Origin: SAR92 bacterium BACL16 MAG-120619-bin48
GTDB lineage: Bacteria; Pseudomonadota; Gammaproteobacteria; Pseudomonadales; Porticoccaceae
NCBI GenBank assembly: GCA_001438605.1
Contig: LIDE01000012.1
Location: forward strand, 26,001 to 90,000
Direction of reading: 5' to 3'
Length of the DNA stretch: 64,000 bases
Shown here: piece by piece, positions 30,786 to 40,000 of the stretch
Layout: every line of letters starts with the position of its first letter
Numbering within the stretch: the stretch's first letter is position 1
Program-made: the position numbers and the translations under genes
The notes under the pieces: model-generated
Databases searched by the model: none
Told to the model about the DNA's origin: nothing
Seen by the model: only the letters and a program-made list of their open reading frames with translations

Positions 30786-30831
30786 GATCCATACCCCTTG
30801 ATCATAGTGCGACGGTGGGTCGCGTCAGAGA

Positions 30832-31833
30832 TTAATTATTTTTTTTAGTGCGTACTTTTTGATCTTCCATGGTGCGATCGGCCTCAGTAAAGAGATCGTC
30901 GAGACTGCCTGTGTAGTCATCGAGGCTCGCGCCGTCGGTGAAATGTAACGAGGGAACTTCAAGCCCCGAAAAATAATCTGGATAGGCTGAAAACTCTCCC
31001 CAATCGGCCAATCGCGAAGCCATACTAACAACTAATAGCAAGATCACAAAACCTAGAGAGGTTGACCAGCGCTGGCGCGGCAGTAGATTGGATGCCAGCG
31101 CTAGCATTGCTGATAGCAGAAGTCCCAGCAGGAGCAGTCCGAACAGCGGAATCACGAAGACGTCAAAAATGGGGGCGTTAAAATTGTAACCTGCCACATT
31201 GAAGAGGGCCTCTCCGACGGAAAACAGTGCGCCGGCAATTAATAGCAAGCTGTAATGACCTAAGAAGTGGCTCTCTTCCCGCAAAAATCGTCCTAGAATG
31301 CCGAAAACACCGGCCACGAGCATCAGTATCGCCTGACTTAGCAGGACTTGCATGACGATGTTCTTCCACTGCCACTCAACGAAACTGCTGAGATAGAGGG
31401 AGAGAATATCGACGCTGATGGCTAAGATGGCGATTGGCAACCAAACCGACCAGCGGTTTAATCCGTTGAGCCCTGCCTCTAGCCGATGCAGGCGTTTGGC
31501 TTCATCAACGGGCTGATGCTCGTTGACGATGCGCAAGCGGGTGCGGCCAATTTTAATTTCCGCACCGCTGCCAATAATCACCTCAGTAGACGGGTTAGCG
31601 GTGGCCTCGAGATGACCTGGCTTGAGAATTTCAACGCCGTTGAGGCTTTGCAGGTCAGTCACTTGCCATCCATCGTTGACAAGGTCTAGGCGCAGATGAT
31701 TGGCGGAAACATGGGCATCTCCCAGCACCACGTCATTTTGATAGCTGCGGCCAATGGCTATCGATGGCCCGTCCAAACGGTAAAATTGCTTTCGTTTGCC
31801 GCCCCATCCCAACACTTCAATTATGACGGCCAT
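30832..31833 (-). CDS. FHA-domain membrane protein
   Basis: A 333-residue protein. Residues about 1-105 form a forkhead-associated domain with the phosphothreonine-binding residues in IAIGRSYQNDV, HVSANHLRLDL and LQSLNGVEIL. After a linker come about five membrane helices (from about residue 132 to 283) and an acidic C-terminal tail rich in Asp/Glu. The FHA domain is predicted cytoplasmic. Its start overlaps the end of the secreted serine protease gene by 13 bases, so the two are coupled. The function of the pair is unknown. Confidence 0.82.
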   Translation of the reverse strand: MAVIIEVLGWGGKRKQFYRLDGPSIAIGRSYQNDVVLGDAHVSANHLRLDLVNDGWQVTDLQSLNGVEILKPGHLEATANPSTEVIIGSGAEIKIGRTRLRIVNEHQPVDEAKRLHRLEAGLNGLNRWSVWLPIAILAISVDILSLYLSSFVEWQWKNIVMQVLLSQAILMLVAGVFGILGRFLREESHFLGHYSLLLIAGALFSVGEALFNVAGYNFNAPIFDVFVIPLFGLLLLGLLLSAMLALASNLLPRQRWSTSLGFVILLLVVSMASRLADWGEFSAYPDYFSGLEVPSLHFTDGASLDDYTGSLDDLFTEADRTMEDQKVRTKKNN

Positions 31834-33134
31834 TTGGCAACTCCCAAAAATCGCTGCACAAAGCGTTTAGCGTTGTCCTGACTCACTCCGGCAAGGGTGA
31901 AATGGCTGATAAACGCTGCGCGCGACGCATCGACGGTGCCGTGTAAAAACAGGACGTCGTAGAGGTCGGGAAAGTCTTTGTAGGCGCGAACACAGAAGAT
32001 GTTTTTGCTTTTGCGGCTATCACTGTTGCGATTCTCGGCAAGGGCGAGGAATTGGCTATCGCAACGATACTCACCCAGGTCCTCTTCACTGCCTTTATTG
32101 CCAGGCGCAAAGTCACCAAATAGTCGCTCATAGTAGGCATAAAACTGCATTGGATTGAGCTTGTCCGCTTCGAGCCAAAAAAACTGATACTCCATGACGC
32201 CGGTGTTAAAGCCGCCGCTGAGATAGATATTGTCCTCGCTTCGACAGGTGCGGTCGGCACTGCGAAACTGTGCTTTCTCGGATGCGCTATTTGAGCCACC
32301 CCAACATTTCGCGAAGGGCACTATTTCGGCAATCACTTGGGCGCTGCCCAGTGACATGGTCGGCCACTCAAGGGCGAAAAGGCGGGAGAACTTGTCTGCC
32401 TGATCGGCTTTTAGCTGCTCGCCGATACGCTGCGTGAAATCACTTACCCCTTGCCCTCTGGCGCGATGCTCGGCACGCAGGTTGTGCAGCGCCTTCACCG
32501 GCACGAGAAAGCTGACTTGATTGCCCGCGGTGGAAACATTGATTCCGACAACCTCCCCAGTTTCGCTCAGTGTCGGGCCACCACTCATACCGGCATTGAG
32601 GGAGCCTGTGAAATGTACGCGGGGATGGTAGCTGGTCTGATTGACGCCATTGTAGGTGCCGGGAACCACGGTCAGGCCAAGATCCAGCGGATTGCCTAGA
32701 GCGAACAAGGGTGAACCCATATCAGGTTCAACCATCGCCAAGGGCAGCGGTGATGGCATGGTATCTTGGGTTTGCAGCAGTGCTAGGTCGTTGACTACAT
32801 CGACATCAACCAGCTGCAAATCGCCGGTGCTGTCATCGGCAGCGCTATATTCAATTCTGTATTGTCCGGGTTCGCTCGCGGCCAGCTGCACAACGTGATA
32901 ATTCGTGGCAATAAGTCCATCGCTCTCAATGACAAAACCCGAGCCAATGGCACTCTTGCTGCCGGAGGTAATATCAATAATGCGTATCTGTAAAATACTG
33001 GCTTTGTTGTCGGAAAAAAGTGACCGCGCACTTTCCGTTTGGGCCAGGCTGCCAAGAGGCCAAATAATCAGCGAGACAAGCAGGCTAAGATAGAAAAAAA
33101 GGCGTGAGGGCCTGACATGACGGTGGATGTGCAA
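31821..33134 (-). CDS. Secreted S1C trypsin-like serine protease without PDZ domain
   Basis: A 437-residue protein with a signal sequence (FFYLSLLVSLIIWPLGSLA). The protease domain shows the triad His in ATNYHVVQ, Asp in VNDLALLQ and Ser in NAGMSGGPTLSE, in DegP/HtrA order. No PDZ domain follows; instead there is a C-terminal region of about 170 residues with three or four Cys residues (e.g. FAKCWGG, RTCRSED) that could form disulfides in the periplasm. A TTG at 33173 opens the frame, but the TTG at 33134 has GGGAG seven bases upstream and keeps the signal peptide. Coupled to the FHA membrane protein downstream. Confidence 0.85.
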   Translation of the reverse strand: MHIHRHVRPSRLFFYLSLLVSLIIWPLGSLAQTESARSLFSDNKASILQIRIIDITSGSKSAIGSGFVIESDGLIATNYHVVQLAASEPGQYRIEYSAADDSTGDLQLVDVDVVNDLALLQTQDTMPSPLPLAMVEPDMGSPLFALGNPLDLGLTVVPGTYNGVNQTSYHPRVHFTGSLNAGMSGGPTLSETGEVVGINVSTAGNQVSFLVPVKALHNLRAEHRARGQGVSDFTQRIGEQLKADQADKFSRLFALEWPTMSLGSAQVIAEIVPFAKCWGGSNSASEKAQFRSADRTCRSEDNIYLSGGFNTGVMEYQFFWLEADKLNPMQFYAYYERLFGDFAPGNKGSEEDLGEYRCDSQFLALAENRNSDSRKSKNIFCVRAYKDFPDLYDVLFLHGTVDASRAAFISHFTLAGVSQDNAKRFVQRFLGVAKWPS

Positions 33135-33298
33135 TAGGTGACTCCCAATTAAATTGCTGCGGTATTCTTTCAATACATCCCCGCTATTACAAGCACTGTC
33201 TGTTTGCGCGTAGCTATTTCAGGATTATGCACGTTAAAATGCGTGCTCATTTGCACTGACCCCGCCTGCCCGTCTTACATTACAGGAAAATCTCTCGC

Positions 33299-35569
33299 AT
33301 GACCGACTCATTCAAAGAAAGCGCGCTGAAATATCACACCCATCCCCGTCCGGGAAAACTTGAAATTCGTCCAACAACGCCCTTGGCGAACAAGCGCGAT
33401 CTTTCTCTAGCCTACTCACCGGGCGTCGCCTACGCCTGTCAGCTAATCGAAGAGCGCCCAACCGCTGCAGCCGAAGTGACCGCGCGCGGTAACCTGGTTG
33501 CGGTAATTACCAACGGTACTGCGGTACTCGGTCTGGGCAATATTGGGCCTCTGGCCGCAAAGCCGGTGATGGAGGGTAAGGCTGTTCTGTTTAAAAAGTT
33601 TGCCAATATCGACGTGTTCGATCTTGAGATTGATGAAACCGATGTGGACAAGCTGGTCGATATTATTGCTTCTCTCGAGCCTACCTTTGGCGGGATTAAT
33701 CTTGAGGACATTAAAGCGCCGGAATGTTTTATGGTGGAGAAAAAGCTCCGCGAGCGCATGAAAATCCCCGTTTTCCATGACGACCAACACGGTACGGCAA
33801 TTGTTGCTGCCGCTGCAATTTACAACGGACTGCGTATCGTCGACAAAAAGTTTGAAGATGTAAAACTGGTGGTCTCTGGCGCAGGCGCGGCGAGTATCGC
33901 CTGTGTCGATCTGCTGGTGAGCATGGGGCTGCAAAAGAAAAATGTGCGCATGATCGATCGCACTGGCGTTATCTATGCCGGCCGCACCGAGGGTATGAAC
34001 CCGTGGAAGGAAGCGTACGCTGTGGAGACCAGTGATCGCACCATTGAAGATGCGATTGAGGGTGCCGATCTGTTTATGGGTCTGTCTGGCCCTGGCGTTT
34101 TAAACGGCGAAATGCTGAAGAAGATGGGCGAAAAGCCGATTATTTTGGCGATGTCGAATCCGATTCCCGAGATCATGCCGGAGGAGGCAATGGCAGCACG
34201 GCCAGATGCAATTCTGGCCACGGGTCGCTCTGACTACCCTAACCAAGTGAATAATGTTCTCTGCTTTCCGTTTATTTTCCGCGGCGCATTAGACTGCGGT
34301 GCGTCGACTATTAACGAAGAGATGAAAATGGCCGCCGTGAAGGCGATCGCTGACCTCGCGCTAAAGGAAACCTCCGATGTGGTGGCAGCGGCCTATGTGG
34401 GCGAGAAACTGCGTTTCGGTCGCGACTACCTTATTCCAAAACCCTTTGACCCCCGTCTAATCGAAGACGTGCCAATGGCTGTGGTTAAAGCGGCGATGGC
34501 CAGCGGTGTGGCCACGCGACCGATCGAAGATTTCGAAGCCTATCGCCAAACCCTGCATGAGTTTGTCAATCAAGCGGGACTGTTTATGCAGCCGATTATT
34601 GAAGTGGCGAAAAAGTCACCGGCAAAAATAGTCTACGCCGAGGGTGAAAATGACGATGTGTTAATGGCTGTGCAGGCGGTGATTGACGAAAAGATTGCCA
34701 AACCGATTTTGATCGGCCGGCGCCACAAAATCGAAGCCGGCATTGAGCGTCTTGGTTTGCGTATCGACCTCGATGTGGACGTGGAAGTCTACATCCCCGC
34801 CGACAACGAAAAGCATGAAGCCTATGCCGCGTTTTACCATGCCAAAGTGGGCCGCAGTGGCGTGTCTGTTGCAGCGGCGAGAAAAATAATGCGCGATGAC
34901 AACACTGCGATTGCTGCGGTCATGGTTGCGATGGGTGAAGCAGGCGGATTAATTTGTGGCAAGGTTGGGCGCTTTGACTTCCATCTGCGAGAAATTATGC
35001 AGTTGCTCGGTTCGGAGAAAAAAGATCAACTCGTGTCGACGTCAGCGGTTCTCTTAATGGACGATGGCCCGCTGTTTTTGGCAGACACTGCCATGAATAT
35101 TGATCCGACGGCGGAGGAGCTCGCCACCATTACGGAAGCCTGTATGGACTTGGTCGCACGCTTTGGCATTGAACCCAAAGTCGCCCTGTTGTCCCATTCA
35201 AACTTTGGCACGTCCAATGCGCCGTCCGCGAAAAAAGTACGTCAGGCGGCAGAAATTTTGCGCGAACGGCACAAGACGGTGCAAATAGATGGTGAGATGC
35301 ATGTGTTGAGCGCCCTTAATCCTGCACTGCGCAAGACTATTTATCCTCAGGCTAATCTGTCGGGCCGGGCCAATGTCTTGGTAATGCCCAACCTCGATGC
35401 GGCGAATATTGCCATGGGATTGATTCGCTCGCTGACTGACGCGCTGCTGATCGGTCCGTTTATTACGGGGCTGGCAAAACCTGCGCATGTTGTTATTCCG
35501 TCGGTATCATCGCGCGGTATTTTCAATATGACAGCACTGACGGTTGCCGATATCCATCAACGCAAGTAA
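33299..35569 (+). CDS. maeB: NADP-dependent malic enzyme with phosphotransacetylase domain
   Basis: A 756-residue MaeB-type enzyme converting malate to pyruvate and CO2. The malic enzyme part spans about residues 1-425 ([50 protein letters not shown]). A phosphate acetyltransferase-like domain follows (about 430-756), regulatory and without its own expected catalysis in this family. AGGAAA lies upstream of the ATG. It links the TCA cycle to pyruvate and NADPH. Confidence 0.96.
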   Translation: MTDSFKESALKYHTHPRPGKLEIRPTTPLANKRDLSLAYSPGVAYACQLIEERPTAAAEVTARGNLVAVITNGTAVLGLGNIGPLAAKPVMEGKAVLFKKFANIDVFDLEIDETDVDKLVDIIASLEPTFGGINLEDIKAPECFMVEKKLRERMKIPVFHDDQHGTAIVAAAAIYNGLRIVDKKFEDVKLVVSGAGAASIACVDLLVSMGLQKKNVRMIDRTGVIYAGRTEGMNPWKEAYAVETSDRTIEDAIEGADLFMGLSGPGVLNGEMLKKMGEKPIILAMSNPIPEIMPEEAMAARPDAILATGRSDYPNQVNNVLCFPFIFRGALDCGASTINEEMKMAAVKAIADLALKETSDVVAAAYVGEKLRFGRDYLIPKPFDPRLIEDVPMAVVKAAMASGVATRPIEDFEAYRQTLHEFVNQAGLFMQPIIEVAKKSPAKIVYAEGENDDVLMAVQAVIDEKIAKPILIGRRHKIEAGIERLGLRIDLDVDVEVYIPADNEKHEAYAAFYHAKVGRSGVSVAAARKIMRDDNTAIAAVMVAMGEAGGLICGKVGRFDFHLREIMQLLGSEKKDQLVSTSAVLLMDDGPLFLADTAMNIDPTAEELATITEACMDLVARFGIEPKVALLSHSNFGTSNAPSAKKVRQAAEILRERHKTVQIDGEMHVLSALNPALRKTIYPQANLSGRANVLVMPNLDAANIAMGLIRSLTDALLIGPFITGLAKPAHVVIPSVSSRGIFNMTALTVADIHQRK

Positions 35570-35582
35570 CTCAACAGCGGCA

Positions 35583-35609
35583 TTGGCGAGAGGAATACTC
35601 TCTCGCCAA
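35583..35609. terminator. Hairpin between convergent maeB and rsmI
   Basis: A perfect 10-bp inverted repeat (TTGGCGAGAG / CTCTCGCCAA, 7-base loop) sits between the two stop codons. Neither side has a strong T-tract, so termination is likely but less certain than for the other hairpins in the window. Confidence 0.55.
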
Positions 35610-35614
35610 GGTCA

Positions 35615-36460
35615 CTATCCTTTCTGAGCCAGCGCCATTTGATAGAACTGCTTTTTGTCACCACCGGTGATTTTGGCCGCCAGCGCCGCTGCCTTCGCGG
35701 CCGGCAACTCTGTGAGCAGCAGCCGCAACAGCCGCTCGTCATCCACTGAGGTTGCCGTTGTGGTGATCTCGCTCGCGCCGAGCACCAATACAATCTCTCC
35801 GCGCTGCTGATTACTGTCGGTTTCAACCTTCACGAGTAACTCTGCCAAGGTGCCATACAAATAGGTTTCAAAGGTTTTGGTGATTTCTCGCGCAATAAAG
35901 CCAATATGCGCTCCGCCAAAAACCGCTATCGCGTCTTTGAGGCACTCCAAAATACGGTGTGGCGCCTCGTAGAACACCATGGTCTCATCAACGCCTTTGA
36001 GTTGTTCAAAACTCTTGATGCGCTGACTGCTCTTTGCCGGTAAAAATCCGATAAAACGAAATTTGTCGGTGGGTAAGCCTGCCACGCTGAGCGCTGCTAT
36101 GGCGGCGCAGGCGCCAGGGATGGGTACGACAGCAAAGCCCTGCTCACGGGCCGCGAGCACAAGACGATAACCGGGGTCAGAAATCAGCGGTGTACCCGCA
36201 TCGGAAATTAATGCAATATCTTGCCCAGAAGCGAGTCGCTTAAGAATTTTGTAGCTGCTAGTCTTGTCACTGTGATCGTGATACGCCACTAACGGTTTAT
36301 CAATGCGAAAATGATCCAGCAATTTTTTGCTGTGGCGGGTATCCTCACAGGCAATGGCGCTAACTGATTGAAGCGTCTCGATGGCGCGAGGTACCATATC
36401 ACCCAGATTACCAATGGGTGTGGCGACAATATATAACGTACCGGATTGATTTGAATTCAT
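35615..36460 (-). CDS. rsmI: 16S rRNA (cytidine-1402-2'-O)-methyltransferase
   Basis: A 281-residue SAM-dependent methyltransferase of the tetrapyrrole-methylase fold that modifies C1402 in the ribosomal P site. Signatures are TLYIVATPIGNLGDM at the N-terminus, CEDTRHSKKLL, LISDAGTPLISDPG and PGACAAIAALSVAGL. It is head-to-head with lpoA, the two ATG codons sharing a CATG on opposite strands. The same divergent neighbourhood exists in Pseudomonas and enterics. Confidence 0.96.
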   Translation of the reverse strand: MNSNQSGTLYIVATPIGNLGDMVPRAIETLQSVSAIACEDTRHSKKLLDHFRIDKPLVAYHDHSDKTSSYKILKRLASGQDIALISDAGTPLISDPGYRLVLAAREQGFAVVPIPGACAAIAALSVAGLPTDKFRFIGFLPAKSSQRIKSFEQLKGVDETMVFYEAPHRILECLKDAIAVFGGAHIGFIAREITKTFETYLYGTLAELLVKVETDSNQQRGEIVLVLGASEITTTATSVDDERLLRLLLTELPAAKAAALAAKITGGDKKQFYQMALAQKG

Positions 36461-38318
36461 GACTAAAAGACTGTTTCTCTCGATAATTTATGCAGGATGC
36501 ATCTTAGCCTTTATCGGGGGCTGTGCGCCAACAACTACGCAACAATCGGCCGTGCCGCGCATGACCTCCGGTGCGCAAACTCAAGAGTCGGATCCCTCGC
36601 TGCTGCGCCAAGCTGAACGCACGGCTGACCGCGCTCTGATGCCGGGTGTTACTACCCGCGATTCACTGCTGTTAGATGCTGCCCTGCTCTTTGCTCAGGG
36701 CGGAGATGTCACTCAGAGCCTTGAAACCTTGCAGCTGATCAATCCTGACAATCTCTCTGATGACTTTTACAGTGAGTACATTCTTCTCGGCGTCGAGCTG
36801 GATCTCACCACTCACCAGCTGGCGGCAGCACACCAGCGCTTAAAGCAGCCGCGCTTTAACGCTGCGCGCAACAATCTGAGCGCCAATTTTTCCCAGCGCC
36901 TGCTGAGCCTTGAAAGTGATCTCTACTACGCTGAGGGCAACGTAGAGCAGAGCATTGCGCAGTCTGTCGCTCTGGCCGAGCTGTTTAGTCTGACAAAACC
37001 GACAGAACAGAAGTCTATCGCTCTGATCCAAAATAAAATTTGGCGTCAACTCAACGAGCTGCCCTTTTACAAGCTGCAAAAAGCTAAACTCGGCGCCAAA
37101 GATGTTCTGTCTGGGTGGCGCGAATTAGCCGTCACCATGCGCTACCAACAGGGTGACCGCATGGCTCAAGAGCGTCTATTTAATGTGTGGAAACAGCGCT
37201 GGCCGCAGCATCCCGCGGCGATTGTTACGCCCTCTGCTCTGAAAAGAAAAGCGCGTGACACCACCGTTGAAACTGTTGCCCTGCTGCTTCCGCTGCAAAA
37301 TGAATACGCTATTCCGAGCGAAACTCTGCTCAACGGTTTTATGAGCGCCTATTACGAAAGCATGGCGCGTGGCAGCGCGGTGCCTCACGTCGATATCTTG
37401 GATACCTCTTCGCGCCCCATCGAAGACGTCTACAACAGCGCCATCGAGCGCGGGGCACAGAGAGTCATCGGCCCCATGCGGCAGTCGCAGGTGGAGGAGC
37501 TGCTGTTATTGCCGACGCTGAGCGTGCCGACGATTACTCTAAACCGCATCGATAAAGCCCTTGATAATCCCCCTGCCAATCTATTTCAGTTTGGCCTTTC
37601 CGCATTGGATGAGGTGGAGCAAATCGCTGACCGGGCGTGGCAGCAAGGGAAAGTCAATGCGCTGATTATTTCCCCGAACAATGGCTGGGGCGAGCGCGCG
37701 AGTGCCCATTTTGTTCGCTACTGGCAAGATAAAGGGGGCGTGATTACCAATGCCGTCAGCTATGGCCAGTCAACCAATGATTTCACCAGTCTTCTCAAGG
37801 CGCCTCTGGAGATTGATCTCAGCGAGCAGCGCGGGCTTGAATTGCGTCGCTACGTCAATCGCAATTTGTCCTATACCCCGCGCCGACGGCAGGATATCGA
37901 TTTTGTTGTAGTGCTGGGCTATTCGGAAAAAGTGCGGCAGATAAAGCCTGCTTTGGACTTTCTCTACGCTGGTGATTTGCCGGTCTATGCCACATCGCAC
38001 ATATATAGCGGCACTCAGGAAGCAGAGCTAAACCGCGATCTCGCCAACATCGAGTTCAGCGCTATGCCGTGGTCGATGGAAGGTTATATGGCAAAAAAAC
38101 TCACGCCAGACCAGCGCCTGCCGACAGCCTACCGACAACTCTACGCCCTTGGCTACGATGCTTTTATGCTGCACGGCATGCTTGAGGAGTTGAGTAGGCC
38201 CAATACGGTGCCGCTGTTTGGCTCTACGGGTCTGCTGACAATTTCCGCTGGGGTGATTAAGCGCGAAGGTCAGTGGGCGGTATTTAGCAATGGTCAAGCG
38301 AAGCCGATACAGCCCTGA
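36459..38318 (+). CDS. lpoA: Outer-membrane lipoprotein LpoA, activator of penicillin-binding protein
   Basis: A 619-residue lipoprotein. The lipobox FIGGC places the lipidated Cys at residue 22. An N-terminal helical TPR-like domain (to about 260) is followed by a periplasmic-binding-protein-like domain (from about residue 275, VALLLPLQNEYAIPSE...), as in E. coli LpoA, which crosses the periplasm to stimulate PBP1a. It heads the lpoA-yraN-diaA-dolP group divergent from rsmI. Confidence 0.92.
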   Translation: MTKRLFLSIIYAGCILAFIGGCAPTTTQQSAVPRMTSGAQTQESDPSLLRQAERTADRALMPGVTTRDSLLLDAALLFAQGGDVTQSLETLQLINPDNLSDDFYSEYILLGVELDLTTHQLAAAHQRLKQPRFNAARNNLSANFSQRLLSLESDLYYAEGNVEQSIAQSVALAELFSLTKPTEQKSIALIQNKIWRQLNELPFYKLQKAKLGAKDVLSGWRELAVTMRYQQGDRMAQERLFNVWKQRWPQHPAAIVTPSALKRKARDTTVETVALLLPLQNEYAIPSETLLNGFMSAYYESMARGSAVPHVDILDTSSRPIEDVYNSAIERGAQRVIGPMRQSQVEELLLLPTLSVPTITLNRIDKALDNPPANLFQFGLSALDEVEQIADRAWQQGKVNALIISPNNGWGERASAHFVRYWQDKGGVITNAVSYGQSTNDFTSLLKAPLEIDLSEQRGLELRRYVNRNLSYTPRRRQDIDFVVVLGYSEKVRQIKPALDFLYAGDLPVYATSHIYSGTQEAELNRDLANIEFSAMPWSMEGYMAKKLTPDQRLPTAYRQLYALGYDAFMLHGMLEELSRPNTVPLFGSTGLLTISAGVIKREGQWAVFSNGQAKPIQP

Positions 38319-38355
38319 GGCGCTAGGGTAATCACTCAATTCAAGGATGAATGTA

Positions 38356-38811
38356 ATGAAGCAAGGCACTTTAAAGCCCAGCTCTAAAGGACTCGGCCCG
38401 ACGTCTATTGGCCGTGGTAACTCAGCGGAGCAAATTGCGCTGGATTATTTGCTGTTGCAGGGCTTTCAGCTGGTGGCGCGAAACTATCGCACACGCAGGG
38501 GCGAGATTGATCTGATTATGCGAGATGGCCGCTGCCTCGTCTTTGTGGAAGTGCGTTTTCGCAAGAGTAGTCGCTATGGCAGTGCGGAAGAGTCGATTAC
38601 CGCCGCCAAATGCCAGCGTTTGCAATCGGCGGCTGAGGCCTATTTCCAGCACTTTCGTCTCACCGATAGCATCGGCGCTCGGTTTGATGCTATTGCTGTG
38701 AGTCCGGTAGCGTCGCGCACTGATAGTGACAATCTCGGCGCCAAGGACACAAAGGGGGCTGATGTTAGCGCGGGCTATCGTGTAAACTGGCTGAAAAATA
38801 TCCTGCAGTAG
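38356..38811 (+). CDS. yraN: UPF0102 protein YraN (predicted nuclease fold)
   Basis: A 151-residue protein of the UPF0102 family, which has a restriction-endonuclease-like fold; the acidic/basic core is visible in RRGEIDLIMRDG and LVFVEVRFRKSS. The biological role is unresolved. An ATG at 38347 is in frame, but its bases form part of the AAGGA that serves the ATG at 38356, so the latter is preferred. The family follows lpoA in many gammaproteobacteria. Confidence 0.9.
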   Translation: MKQGTLKPSSKGLGPTSIGRGNSAEQIALDYLLLQGFQLVARNYRTRRGEIDLIMRDGRCLVFVEVRFRKSSRYGSAEESITAAKCQRLQSAAEAYFQHFRLTDSIGARFDAIAVSPVASRTDSDNLGAKDTKGADVSAGYRVNWLKNILQ

Positions 38812-38869
38812 AGCGCGCAGCCTCTCTGCAGCGACACAAAAACAGCACAAGAGCGGTGTAGCAAAGGCA

Positions 38870-39433
38870 ATGGATCAATCTGTATTTAACCAATTCCAAT
38901 CGATGATCGAAGCGACGATGGCCACAGGTGAGGCTGCCGCAGAACCGATCGCGATCAGTGCCGAAAAAATAGCCTCTGCTCTGCTGGGTGGTAACACTAT
39001 TTTTACCTGCGCATCGGGGCCGGGCACGTCAATTGCTCAGCTGTTTTCAGACTATCTCGCGTTTGGCTACCATATCGATCGACCCGCTTTCCCTGTTATC
39101 AACCTTAATCAAATCACGGCCCAACATACCAATGACGATCGCTTTAGTCAGGCACTCAATGCTCACGGTAAGGGGGGCGATATACTGGTGCTGATTAGCG
39201 CTGGAGATTCTGCTGCCGCACTGATCGATGGATTTAATACTGCGGTAAATCGAGGTATGACCGTCGTGGTATTGTCAGGCGAAAATGATGATTTATTAAC
39301 CAGCGCGGTGAGCTACAATGATATTCATATTGGCAATGGCGGTCTTTCGGGGCCATTGACAACACAGTCTCAGCTACAGGTTATTCAGTGCATCTCGGCA
39401 CTGGTCGAAAATTTCATTTTTGGAGGTGAATAA
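38870..39433 (+). CDS. diaA: SIS-domain protein DiaA (DnaA initiator-associating factor)
   Basis: A 187-residue SIS-domain protein (residues about 30-170) related to phosphoheptose isomerase; the serine-containing substrate loops are TCASGPGTS and LVLISAGDSAAAL. Its place between yraN and dolP matches diaA, whose tetramer binds several DnaA molecules and stimulates initiation. Identity to DiaA rather than GmhA is by synteny. The stop is immediately followed by the dolP ATG. Confidence 0.85.
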   Translation: MDQSVFNQFQSMIEATMATGEAAAEPIAISAEKIASALLGGNTIFTCASGPGTSIAQLFSDYLAFGYHIDRPAFPVINLNQITAQHTNDDRFSQALNAHGKGGDILVLISAGDSAAALIDGFNTAVNRGMTVVVLSGENDDLLTSAVSYNDIHIGNGGLSGPLTTQSQLQVIQCISALVENFIFGGE

Positions 39434-40000
39434 ATGCGTGTTATTACAGCACTTGTCTTGATGGCCTGTTTGGTGTCCGGTTGCACATCGATTGTTAGCT
39501 CAGTCGTTAAAGAGCCGATCAATCCAGATCCAACAGCGTCAACCATCGGTTCAGACCTTAACGACCTCAAGATGGATACCTTTATCGGTGTGAATATTAA
39601 GAAAGCGGATGAGCGTTTGGCCGACTCCCACATCAATGTCCACGTCTACGACAGTGTGGTTCTATTGACTGGCGAGGTGCCCTCACAAGAGATGAAGACA
39701 CTGGCGGGAGACACTGCGCGAGCTTACACGGGCGTCCGTCAAGTGCATAACGAGCTGGCCATTCGCGGAAACACCTCCATTGTTTCGCGCACGAATGACA
39801 GCTTAATTACAGCTCAGGTCAAAACTAAGCTGGCCTTTGATAAGGAAGTTGAGTCTGGTGATATCAACGTCACCACCGAAGACAGCGTGGTTTACCTGAT
39901 GGGTAAAGTCCGCCGTCTGAGTGCTGAAAAAGCAACCGAGATCGCCAGCGCGTCTAGTGGTGTCCGTCAGGTGGTCAAGGTCTTCGAATACGTCGATTAA
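39434..40000 (+). CDS. dolP: BON-domain outer-membrane lipoprotein DolP (YraP)
   Basis: A 188-residue lipoprotein with lipobox LVSGC (Cys at residue 17) and two BON domains (about 50-120 and 125-188; each with the pattern INV..YDSVVLLTGEV / INVTTEDSVVYLMGKV). DolP helps maintain outer-membrane integrity. A strong GGAGGTGA overlaps the diaA stop upstream of its ATG. The final four bases overlap the end of the convergent thiolase gene. Confidence 0.92.
   Translation: MRVITALVLMACLVSGCTSIVSSVVKEPINPDPTASTIGSDLNDLKMDTFIGVNIKKADERLADSHINVHVYDSVVLLTGEVPSQEMKTLAGDTARAYTGVRQVHNELAIRGNTSIVSRTNDSLITAQVKTKLAFDKEVESGDINVTTEDSVVYLMGKVRRLSAEKATEIASASSGVRQVVKVFEYVD

Noticed and set aside
30786-30831. Glycine riboswitch upstream of the AGCS symporter
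   Set aside because: Such riboswitches often precede this family, but the 46-base gap is too short and shows no matching elements.
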